From NCBI GenBank assembly GCA_002314915.1, contig DCHU01000027.1, positions 1 through 6,607 on the forward strand: a stretch of DNA of 6,607 nt, given 5' to 3'. Position 1 is the stretch's first letter, and every line of letters begins with the position of its first letter. The notes below the pieces were generated by a model. That model saw only the letters and a program-made list of their open reading frames with translations, was not told where the DNA came from and searched no databases. The position numbers and the translations under genes were made by a program. Shown piece after piece: positions 1 through 5,176 of this stretch. This DNA is from Caryophanales bacterium UBA1744 (GTDB lineage Bacteria > Bacillota_I > Bacilli_A > RFN20 > CAG-826).

Positions 1-256
1 CTGCGTACTTAATCGCATTAGCGCCTGTATCTATGCCTATGCCATTTTTAAATGGTACTGTCCTTGCTATTTCAATTAATGCCCATCCGGTTCCGCAGCC
101 ATAATCAAGGACGTTTGAATCCTCTTTAACATATTTCTTAATCGATGAGTTGAAAGTCTCATCTTCAATCCATTTTCCTTCAATGGCTTCTGGTTCTGCG
201 CCTTCAAAGAAGGAATCCCAGAATGCCTGTAAGTCTTTGTTTTCTTTTTCTAACAT
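1..256 (-). CDS. SAM-dependent class I methyltransferase, N-terminal part (cut by window edge)
   Basis: Only the first 85 codons lie in the window; the gene continues past position 1. The readable protein begins MLEKENKDLQAFWDSF and carries the glycine-rich SAM-binding motif I, VLDYGCGTGW, at residues 49-58. An acidic residue that would contact the SAM ribose follows in GIGIDTG (Asp76). This is the Rossmann-fold class I methyltransferase pattern, often annotated as methyltransferase domain 11/25. The substrate-recognition part is missing, so the methyl acceptor (small molecule, protein or nucleic acid) cannot be told. The ATG start is supported by a strong Shine-Dalgarno, AAGGAGGG, four bases upstream (reverse strand, 261-268). 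The gene is divergent from the M18 aminopeptidase, and no clear -35/-10 pair was found for it in the AT-rich gap. Confidence 0.85.
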   Translation of the reverse strand, partial: MLEKENKDLQAFWDSFFEGAEPEAIEGKWIEDETFNSSIKKYVKEDSNVLDYGCGTGWALIEIARTVPFKNGIGIDTGANAIKYA

Positions 257-321
257 AATTCCCTCCTTATGATTTGCACACTAATACGTTTAATTCTAAT
301 TACAATAATTAATCACTTAAA

Positions 322-349
322 TTGATATTTTCCCTATTCCATTTATAAT
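322..349 (+). promoter_or_regulatory. Sigma-70/SigA-type promoter of the M18 aminopeptidase
   Basis: A TTGATA -35 box (322-327) and a perfect TATAAT -10 box (344-349) are separated by 16 bases. They predict transcription start near 356 and a leader of about 23 bases, which holds the AAAGGCGG ribosome-binding region (363-370) before the ATG at 379. No operator-like repeat is seen beside it, so constitutive expression is the simplest reading. Confidence 0.8.
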
Positions 350-378
350 GGGCTAGGTTAAGAAAGGCGGTTTTACAT

Positions 379-1749
379 ATGTATCGTAAAAATGCTTGGG
401 AAAAATATGACGATGCCCAGTTAAAAGAAGTCGAGAGCCTTTCGCAGGACTACATTGCATTCCTCTCCGCTAACAAGACAGAGAGAACACAGGTCAATGG
501 TTCTGTAGAAGTTCTTAAAGCAAATGGTTATAAGGAATTCGAATACGGAATGTCCTTAAAGGCAGGAGATAAGGTTTACTTCACAAACAAGAAAAAGAAC
601 CTCATCGCATGCGTTATTGGCAAACAGCCAATCAGAGCAGGATTAAGAATCTTAGGTGCACACATCGATTCACCTAGATTAGATGTTAAGCAGAATCCAT
701 TATATGAATCTTCAGGCTTATGCTTACTCGATACCCACTACTATGGCGGTATCAAGAAATACCAGTGGACAGCACGCCCACTCGCATTAGTCGGTGTTGT
801 CGTTAAGAAAGACGGAACAGTCATCGACATCAACATCGGCGATGATGAGAGCGATCCAGCAATCGGAATCAATGAGCTCCTCATCCACTTATCAGCTGAT
901 CAGTTACAGAAGAGCGGCGCAAAAGTCGTTGAAGGTGAAGACTTAGACTTAACTCTCGGAAGCAAACCAACCAAGGATGCCGAAAAGGATAAGGTCAAAG
1001 CAACGATTCTCGCCATTTTGAAGGACAAATACGGATTCGAAGAGGAAGACTTCGTTTCAGCAGAACTCGAGGTTGTACCTGCCGGAAAGGCAAGAGATTT
1101 CGGTCTCGATAGATCCATGATAGCTGGCTATGGCCACGATGATAAGTGCTGTGCTTATTCATCATTAAGAGCAATGGTCGACTTAACTGAGGTCCCAGAA
1201 TACGCATCATGTGTTGCTCTTGTTGATAAGGAAGAAGTCGGATCACCTGGCGCAACAGGCGCACAGTCAAGATTCTTTGAGAACTGTGTTGCAGAACTCT
1301 TGGAAGCAACAGGCGGCGACATCAGAAGATTAAAGGATGCATTATCCAACTCATATATGCTCTCATCAGACGTCTCAGCTGCATATGACCCACTCTATGG
1401 CTATGTAATGGAAACACGTAACTGCTGCTACTTAGGCAACGGTATCGTCTTTAACAAATACACGGGTGCACGTGGTAAGTCAGGATGCAATGACGCAAAC
1501 GCAGAGATGATTGGCGCATTAAGAAGAGTCATGGATGACGCTAATGTCAATTGGCAGACAGCTGAGCTCGGCAAAGTAGATCAAGGCGGAGGCGGAACAA
1601 TCGCTTACATCCTTGCAAACTTAAACATCAACGTTATCGATGCAGGCATGGCAGTACTCAATATGCATTCGCCAATGGAAGTTATCTCTAAAGCCGACTT
1701 CTATGAAGCATATAAGGCATATCAGGCATTCTTAAAAGCAAGTTTCTAA
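379..1749 (+). CDS. apeA: M18 family aminopeptidase (aspartyl aminopeptidase type, ApeA-like)
   Basis: The 456-residue protein is a cytosolic dinuclear-zinc aminopeptidase that removes N-terminal, typically acidic, residues from peptides. The M18 ligand set appears complete: His95 in GAHIDSPRLD, bridging Asp254 in GYGHDD, Glu285-Glu286 in VDKEEVGSPGATGA, Asp331 in SSDVSAAYDP, and His430 in NMHSPMEV. Ligand roles are assigned by alignment from memory to characterised M18 enzymes. The HYYGGIKKYQW block (120-130) and the DQGGGGT block (401-407) are also family hallmarks. Length matches the bacterial ApeA subgroup (about 450-465 residues). There is no signal peptide or membrane segment. The ATG at 379 is preceded by AAAGGCGG, a modest ribosome-binding site. 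The gene is monocistronic between its own promoter and terminator. It most likely serves peptide recycling; specificity for Asp/Glu is inferred from the family. Confidence 0.96.
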   Translation: MYRKNAWEKYDDAQLKEVESLSQDYIAFLSANKTERTQVNGSVEVLKANGYKEFEYGMSLKAGDKVYFTNKKKNLIACVIGKQPIRAGLRILGAHIDSPRLDVKQNPLYESSGLCLLDTHYYGGIKKYQWTARPLALVGVVVKKDGTVIDINIGDDESDPAIGINELLIHLSADQLQKSGAKVVEGEDLDLTLGSKPTKDAEKDKVKATILAILKDKYGFEEEDFVSAELEVVPAGKARDFGLDRSMIAGYGHDDKCCAYSSLRAMVDLTEVPEYASCVALVDKEEVGSPGATGAQSRFFENCVAELLEATGGDIRRLKDALSNSYMLSSDVSAAYDPLYGYVMETRNCCYLGNGIVFNKYTGARGKSGCNDANAEMIGALRRVMDDANVNWQTAELGKVDQGGGGTIAYILANLNINVIDAGMAVLNMHSPMEVISKADFYEAYKAYQAFLKASF

Positions 1750-1755
1750 TTACTC

Positions 1756-1786
1756 AAGACAAGTCTTCAACGGCTTGTCTTTTTTT
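1756..1786 (+). terminator. Intrinsic terminator of the aminopeptidase gene
   Basis: AAGACAAG (1756-1763) pairs perfectly with CTTGTCTT (1774-1781) around a 10-base loop, and a run of seven T (1780-1786) follows. It begins 7 bases after the TAA stop. The opposite strand has no T tail, so it acts in the plus direction only. Confidence 0.88.
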
Positions 1787-1803
1787 ATTGTTTTAACCTG
1801 TTC

Positions 1804-1827
1804 AAAAGAAAAAGGCTCGTAAGCCTT
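1804..1827 (-). terminator. Intrinsic terminator of the Ogt-like gene
   Basis: Read on the minus strand, AAGGCT (1827-1822) pairs with AGCCTT (1817-1812) around a four-base loop, followed by a T-rich tail interrupted by one C (about 1812-1804). The stem contains two bases of the gene's own TAA stop codon (1828-1826). It faces the terminator of the aminopeptidase, separating the convergent genes. Confidence 0.7.
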
Positions 1828-2320
1828 ATTCTAAATTACCAGCTTGATATATGCCCTGAGACACCCTGCTTTCCAGTAGGAGTATCTTGGATTGTATCTC
1901 AATGCCACCAACATAGTTGGATAGTCCACCGGAAGGACCGGTCACTCTATGCGAAGGAATGAATAACGGGAGAGGGTTTCTCTCTAAATATCTCTGGAGC
2001 ACCTCAACGGAAATACCAACTTCTTTAGCTACCGTATCAAAGGTCTTGGTTTCGCCATAAGGGATATTCATACAGGCTTGCCATACTTTGAACTCGTCTT
2101 CGTTGTTTGCAACCGCTTTGAGTCTTATGTCGAATTTCTTTCTCTGACCGTAGAAGAACTGATTGATTTCCATGATTGCATCATAGATAGGAAGAGTTTC
2201 TTCGTTTACCGCTCCGGCTGGATCAAAAGAGCCGAACAAAAGATTCGTAAGACCCTTTTCGGTTCCTACGATGGTAACGTCACCGACTAGCGTGTCAAAC
2301 ACGGCATAACGTAAAAGCAT
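1826..2320 (-). CDS. Ogt/MGMT-family protein without the acceptor cysteine (alkyltransferase-like)
   Basis: The 164-residue protein has the two-part architecture of O6-methylguanine-DNA methyltransferase Ogt: an N-terminal domain (about 1-70) and the C-terminal helix-turn-helix/active-site domain (about 75-150). Family landmarks are FKVWQACMNIPYGETKTF (77-94), NPLPLFIPSHRV (115-126), the YVGG turn (136-139), and LLLE (147-150). The canonical PCHRV is PSHRV: Ser123 replaces the Cys that accepts the alkyl group. The codon is TCG, two base changes away from either Cys codon. By manual alignment to human MGMT, the base-flipping arginine finger is Glu106 and the Tyr114 equivalent is Phe94, while Asn115, His124 and Glu150 remain. 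It is therefore unlikely to demethylate DNA. It could bind alkylated DNA like ATL proteins, or have another role. A near-consensus promoter drives it; the ribosome-binding site (AAGGGG, about 10 bases upstream) is only moderate. Family assignment is firm; function is open. Confidence 0.88.
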   Translation of the reverse strand: MLLRYAVFDTLVGDVTIVGTEKGLTNLLFGSFDPAGAVNEETLPIYDAIMEINQFFYGQRKKFDIRLKAVANNEDEFKVWQACMNIPYGETKTFDTVAKEVGISVEVLQRYLERNPLPLFIPSHRVTGPSGGLSNYVGGIEIQSKILLLESRVSQGIYQAGNLE

Positions 2321-2357
2321 CGATGCAAATCCCCTTTTTGTTCAATTCGTTGTTTTA

Positions 2358-2386
2358 ATTATGCACAAAATAAAAATTTTTGTCAA
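2358..2386 (-). promoter_or_regulatory. Near-consensus promoter of the Ogt-like gene
   Basis: On the minus strand a perfect TTGACA -35 box (2386-2381) and CATAAT -10 box (2363-2358) are 17 bases apart. The predicted transcript starts near 2351 and has a leader of about 30 bases. This is the best promoter in the window, so the gene is probably well expressed despite its altered active site. Confidence 0.85.
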
Positions 2387-2440
2387 AAAGGTAAGATGAA
2401 ATCTATACTTTCGTCTTTGCCTAATCGAAATATTGTCTAT

Positions 2441-2466
2441 AAAAACCGCCAGGAATTACCTAGCGG
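2441..2466 (-). terminator. Intrinsic terminator of the TauE/SafE-like gene
   Basis: On the minus strand CCGCTAGG (2466-2459) pairs with CCTGGCGG (2453-2446), eight pairs including one U-G wobble, around the loop TAATT (2458-2454). Five T follow (2445-2441). The gene's TAA stop codon (2458-2456) lies inside the loop, so the hairpin spans the end of the coding region. Confidence 0.88.
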
Positions 2467-3343
2467 CAAGATACGTAACAATCTGGAACGCAAGCATTAC
2501 AACACCGAGAACTGTGAGAGTGATGCCAGTTGCAAGATTCTGAACTCTCTTGCTCACCTTGTTTGCAAATATTGCTGAGACCTGCGCGAACACCATCGTG
2601 AATACAACGCATATTCCAAGCATGAGCCATTCTTTCCATGTCTGCATACCAACAAGTCCACCAGTTGAAGTTGTTGAAATGAAGTTTGAAATCCAATCAG
2701 GAACAGGGGCGCCCGCACTGACGAGACCGATCAATGTAAAGTGGGTAACAGAACCGACCAATGCGGTGACTGACATGATGAATACTGAGGTTCCTACCGC
2801 TTTTTTCAACTCATATCCAAGCAAGATGTTGAGTGCGAATAACATCAACATACCACCGCCGATTCCAACGAATCCACACTGGAAACCAATGAGGCAGCCG
2901 ACGACGACTGAAAGGATGATTTTTACTTTCTTGCTTCTCTGCTTAGGTTCTTTGCCTTCCTTCTCTGGGAAGATGATGAATTTAAGTCCGATGAATGTTG
3001 TTCCGAAGATGCTAAGGATTCCCATAGCCTTCTGAGGGAAGAGCAATCCGATGAATGTTCCAACGATACAGAAAACAAGAACGCAGGCCATCATGATCAA
3101 TCCATTCTTGATATCGATGTTTTTGTTTTTCGCGTAAACGACGGCAGAGACTGCGCTCGCTAAAACGTCTGATGCTAATGCAATGGCAACGGCTTCATAA
3201 GTGTTAACACCTAAGAATGTTGCAAGCATTGGAGCGATGACAGCTGCTGCTGAAAGTCCGGCTAAGCCGGTACCTAGTCCCGCTCCTAATGAAGCGACTA
3301 AGCTAACGAGGATGATAACTATTACTTCTGCTGCACCTGTCAT
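2456..3343 (-). CDS. TauE/SafE (DUF81) family membrane transporter
   Basis: The 295-residue, very hydrophobic protein has roughly eight predicted transmembrane segments in two halves joined by a charged loop rich in Lys/Glu (about 127-140). The second half has the family signature: GFQCGFVGIGGGMLMLFAL, with GIGGG at 160-164, followed by AVGTSVFIMS (182-191). The first half carries a degenerate version (GLGTGLAGLSAAAVIAPML) without the triple glycine. The family exports or imports organosulfur compounds, sulfite or related anions across the cytoplasmic membrane; the substrate here cannot be told. The ATG at 3343 was chosen because the first membrane segment follows within six residues. The only alternative start is a TTG at 3445, inside the preceding gene and adding a non-hydrophobic 34-residue tail. 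No Shine-Dalgarno is visible before the ATG, which is unusual in this window. Confidence 0.92.
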   Translation of the reverse strand: MTGAAEVIVIILVSLVASLGAGLGTGLAGLSAAAVIAPMLATFLGVNTYEAVAIALASDVLASAVSAVVYAKNKNIDIKNGLIMMACVLVFCIVGTFIGLLFPQKAMGILSIFGTTFIGLKFIIFPEKEGKEPKQRSKKVKIILSVVVGCLIGFQCGFVGIGGGMLMLFALNILLGYELKKAVGTSVFIMSVTALVGSVTHFTLIGLVSAGAPVPDWISNFISTTSTGGLVGMQTWKEWLMLGICVVFTMVFAQVSAIFANKVSKRVQNLATGITLTVLGVVMLAFQIVTYLAAR

Positions 3344-3355
3344 AAACGTAGGTAA

Positions 3356-3361
3356 ATTATA
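3356..3361 (-). promoter_or_regulatory. Possible -10 box for the TauE/SafE-like gene
   Basis: The minus strand has a perfect TATAAT (3361-3356), 12 bases upstream of the chosen ATG. The -35 region is poor (CTTTTA at a 17-base spacing). If used, it would give a leader of only about 4-7 bases, which fits the absence of a Shine-Dalgarno but needs transcript mapping. Confidence 0.4.
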
Positions 3362-3374
3362 TATGCGCGAGACG

Positions 3375-3400
3375 AAATTAAAAGGGAGACTTGCTCCCTT
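3375..3400 (-). terminator. Intrinsic terminator after the DegV/zinc-ribbon operon
   Basis: On the minus strand AAGGGAG (3400-3394) pairs perfectly with CTCCCTT (3388-3382) around the five-base loop CAAGT. A mixed T-rich tail, TTAATTT, follows. It lies about 20 bases beyond the TAA of the second zinc-ribbon gene and before the transporter gene, separating the two units. The tail is weaker than in the other terminators here, so some read-through is possible. Confidence 0.7.
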
Positions 3401-3419
3401 AATAGTAGAATTTGCTGAT

Positions 3420-3788
3420 TTAGCCCAATTGGCCGGTGACTCCAAGCACCAATAGGACGATTCCAGAGGCGGTTAGGGCCATTGAGATAACGATCCCTAA
3501 GATGAATGCCCAGAAGCCTCTGTACCTTGCCATGGTGGCCATGACAAGACCTGCGATAGATGCGAAGAATCCAATAGGCGGAATGAAGATGACAAGTAGC
3601 CAGCTCCACAAAAGGGCTAAGCGGCAATAGCCTGTCGCGTCTTTCCTTTCGCGAATGATCTCTTTCTGGTTGTCAGCAAGAGTTTCTCCGTACTTGGTAA
3701 TCGTACCGCAGTGAGGACAGACTTTATCGCTAAAACCTATATCCTTACCGCAATTTTTGCATTTATAGTAACTATTTTCGATGGCCAT
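3420..3788 (-). CDS. Zinc-ribbon membrane protein 2 (hypothetical)
   Basis: The 122-residue protein starts with a zinc ribbon of two CxxC knuckles (Cys10/Cys13 and Cys24/Cys27, in YKCKNCGKDI and KVCPHCG). A polar linker (30-52) and two hydrophobic segments (about 56-86 and 92-117) follow. This ribbon plus C-terminal membrane hairpin is common in Bacillota proteins of unknown function (DUF4190-like). The C-terminal half resembles that of the gene just upstream (PIG..SIAGLVM...YRGFWAFILGI versus PIA..GIASLVL...FRGKAIAGIVL), so the two are probably paralogues. Its ATG begins one base after the TAA of that gene, in the order TAA-T-ATG. No Shine-Dalgarno precedes it, so translation probably depends on coupling. 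It is the last gene of the DegV unit, ahead of a terminator. Function unknown; metal binding is inferred from the cysteines. Confidence 0.85.
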   Translation of the reverse strand: MAIENSYYKCKNCGKDIGFSDKVCPHCGTITKYGETLADNQKEIIRERKDATGYCRLALLWSWLLVIFIPPIGFFASIAGLVMATMARYRGFWAFILGIVISMALTASGIVLLVLGVTGQLG

Positions 3789-3789
3789 A

Positions 3790-4146
3790 TTAGTTTACAT
3801 ACAAGAACGCATAATAGAGGACGTAGATGGTAATCCAAATACTGCCAAGCACAATGCCAGCGATGGCCTTGCCTCTAAATTCGCCTTTCTTATCGAGAAC
3901 CAAGGAAGCGATGCCTGTTCCAACCGCGATTGGACCCTGAAAGATGAGTCCGGATACTAAAGCAATGATGCTTAGCATCTTGATTAACCAGTGAGGTGCG
4001 CCTTTTGGTTTATCCTCCACTACAGTTTCTGGAATAACTGTTTCTTGTCTAGGAGTTGCGCCATTCTCTTCAAAACGTGCGCCGCAACCTTGACAGAACA
4101 AATCGTTGTCGTTAGCTTGTCTTCCGCAATAAGGGCAAAATTTCAT
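3790..4146 (-). CDS. Zinc-ribbon membrane protein 1 (hypothetical)
   Basis: The 118-residue protein opens with a textbook short zinc ribbon, KFCPYCGRQ...LFCQGCG, with ligands Cys4, Cys7, Cys18 and Cys21. A linker rich in Pro, Glu and Thr (28-50) follows, then two hydrophobic stretches (about 55-84 and 93-117) separated by the charged turn DKKGEFRGK. It is probably anchored in the cytoplasmic membrane with the ribbon facing the cytosol. The gene starts four bases after the TAA of the DegV gene. An AGGAAAG ribosome-binding site (4159-4153 on the minus strand) overlaps that gene's end, so the genes are co-transcribed and likely coupled. Such ribbons often mediate protein or nucleic-acid contacts, but no partner can be named. 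It is probably a paralogue of the next gene. Confidence 0.87.
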   Translation of the reverse strand: MKFCPYCGRQANDNDLFCQGCGARFEENGATPRQETVIPETVVEDKPKGAPHWLIKMLSIIALVSGLIFQGPIAVGTGIASLVLDKKGEFRGKAIAGIVLGSIWITIYVLYYAFLYVN

Positions 4147-4150
4147 GAGT

Positions 4151-5086
4151 TTACTTTCCTAAGATAGCACTCATTATAGCAGTTTCTTCAGATAAGTCTT
4201 CAGAAGTTGGTTTTCCGAAGTAATATGCTGCCATAAGACCTGGGCCGATATTGATGCCGTTCATAGCGTGGACATCGGTCATGATAATCTCTGCTGGATG
4301 GAACTTTTCTTCGACCATTACCTTGAACTCATTAGCAAATGAGATTCTGTTTGTCTGGGCGATATAGATGATCTGATGTTCAGGATCGACGATTGTCTTT
4401 TCCATATAAGCAAGGATTGCTGCATATGCGTTCTTAGCGCCTTTAGCCTTACCGATGACTGTTGTTAATCCGTTGTGGTTGATTTCGCCTAATGGCTTAA
4501 CGCCGACTAACTGGCCCATGAATGCCTTGAAGTTGTTAAGTCTTCCCTTTTTAGCTAAGAATGAGAGGTCATCTAACCAACCCATCTGGTGATAGCAATT
4601 CTTGTTTTCTTCAACCCAAGCGTAGACTTCTTCAAGTGACTTGCCTTCATCTCTTAATTGAGATGCTTTGATTGCGATAGCGCCTAATGCTGTTGAATAT
4701 CTGAGTGAGTCAACAACCTTGATGTTCATTTCTGGATGAGCTGCAACAACTTCATCCTTTGCGGCGTTGAAGAAATTGAATGTGCCTGATAATCCTGTTG
4801 AGATTGTTATACAAAGGATTTCGGTGACACCGTTAGCTACGTATTCTTCGAAAACGACTTTGACTTCAGCAGGTGATAAAGGTGCTGTTGTGTATCCGTT
4901 TGGATTTTTCTTTAAATCATGATAGAAGGCGATTGCTTCTTCCTGGCTCTCCCAGTGGCAGTTTGCGGTGTGCTCAACTCCGTCTGGTGTTTTGTAGTGT
5001 GCGTCTAATGCGCGGATGTTATACTTTTCCTGGAGTTCCTTGTTAAGGTCGCATGTGACGTCACAGATAATTGCAAATTTTGACAT
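4151..5086 (-). CDS. DegV family fatty-acid-binding protein
   Basis: The 311-residue protein matches the two-domain DegV/FakB fold and the usual length (about 280-310). Signatures are ICDVTCDL near the N-terminus (7-14), GYTTAPLSPAEV (64-75, the TSQPS region), ITISTGLSGTF (93-103), VVDSLRYST (124-132), LSFLAKKGRLNN (174-185), and GPG near the C-terminus (281-283). Family members bind a single fatty acid. In organisms with FakA they present it for phosphorylation to acyl-phosphate, feeding phospholipid synthesis. No FakA kinase gene lies in this window. In the first motif Val10 takes the place of the usual Ser of TDS, so lipid contacts may differ. The ATG is preceded by AGGAGT (5100-5095) nine bases upstream of it. 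It is the first gene of a three-gene unit with two zinc-ribbon membrane proteins. The promoter sits inside an inverted repeat. Confidence 0.93.
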   Translation of the reverse strand: MSKFAIICDVTCDLNKELQEKYNIRALDAHYKTPDGVEHTANCHWESQEEAIAFYHDLKKNPNGYTTAPLSPAEVKVVFEEYVANGVTEILCITISTGLSGTFNFFNAAKDEVVAAHPEMNIKVVDSLRYSTALGAIAIKASQLRDEGKSLEEVYAWVEENKNCYHQMGWLDDLSFLAKKGRLNNFKAFMGQLVGVKPLGEINHNGLTTVIGKAKGAKNAYAAILAYMEKTIVDPEHQIIYIAQTNRISFANEFKVMVEEKFHPAEIIMTDVHAMNGINIGPGLMAAYYFGKPTSEDLSEETAIMSAILGK

Positions 5087-5099
5087 AAATATTTACTCC

Positions 5100-5130
5100 T
5101 AATGAACAAACTATACCAAAATGTTCATTA
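5100..5130. repeat. 9-bp perfect inverted repeat, probable operator between the divergent genes
   Basis: TAATGAACA (5100-5108) and TGTTCATTA (5122-5130) are perfect inverted copies separated by 13 bases, putting the arm centres 22 bases apart (two helical turns). The spacer holds the DegV -10 box. The right arm reaches the -35 area of the divergent hydrolase promoter. The predicted DegV transcript starts inside the left arm, so the repeat could not fold as a full RNA hairpin in that message. A dimeric repressor site is the simplest reading, and it could control both directions. The regulator is not in the window. Confidence 0.6.
5110..5118 (-). promoter_or_regulatory. Extended -10 promoter of the DegV operon
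   Basis: On the minus strand TGGTATAGT (5118-5110) is an extended -10 element (TGn plus TATAGT). The -35 position 17 bases upstream reads only TACACA, as often seen with extended -10 promoters. Predicted start is near 5103, giving a leader of about 17 bases that includes the AGGAGT ribosome-binding site. Confidence 0.55.
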
Positions 5131-5150
5131 TTTGTGTAGCATAACATAGT

Positions 5151-5156
5151 TATAAT
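5151..5156 (+). promoter_or_regulatory. Probable -10 box for the hydrolase/deacetylase genes
   Basis: A perfect TATAAT lies 20 bases before the preferred ATG at 5177. The -35 position at a 17-base spacing reads TTATTT (5128-5133), which is weak and overlaps the right arm of the inverted repeat. Predicted start is near 5163, just before the GAGG ribosome-binding site. The weak -35 suggests low basal or activator-dependent expression. Confidence 0.5.
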
Positions 5157-5176
5157 GTATAACGAGGTCAATGAAG

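Noticed and set aside
285..325. AT-rich inverted segments (TTAATT/AATTAA) between the methyltransferase and aminopeptidase genes
   Set aside because: The pairing is short and expected by chance in such AT-rich sequence; no symmetric operator could be defended.
995..1349. Minus-strand open frames inside the aminopeptidase gene
   Set aside because: They are antisense to a fully conserved M18 coding region and show no family motif of their own.
1950..1955. Ser codon of the Ogt-like protein as a simple sequencing error
   Set aside because: TCG differs from both Cys codons at two bases, and two other active-site positions are changed as well, so a single miscall does not explain it.
2550..3035. 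Plus-strand open frame of 161 codons
   Set aside because: It lies wholly opposite the TauE/SafE gene, has no recognisable domain or promoter, and mirrors the codon pattern of the real gene.
3344..3445. Longer version of the transporter starting at TTG 3445
   Set aside because: It would overlap the preceding zinc-ribbon gene, translate the terminator hairpin, and add 34 polar residues ahead of a membrane protein that naturally begins at ATG 3343.
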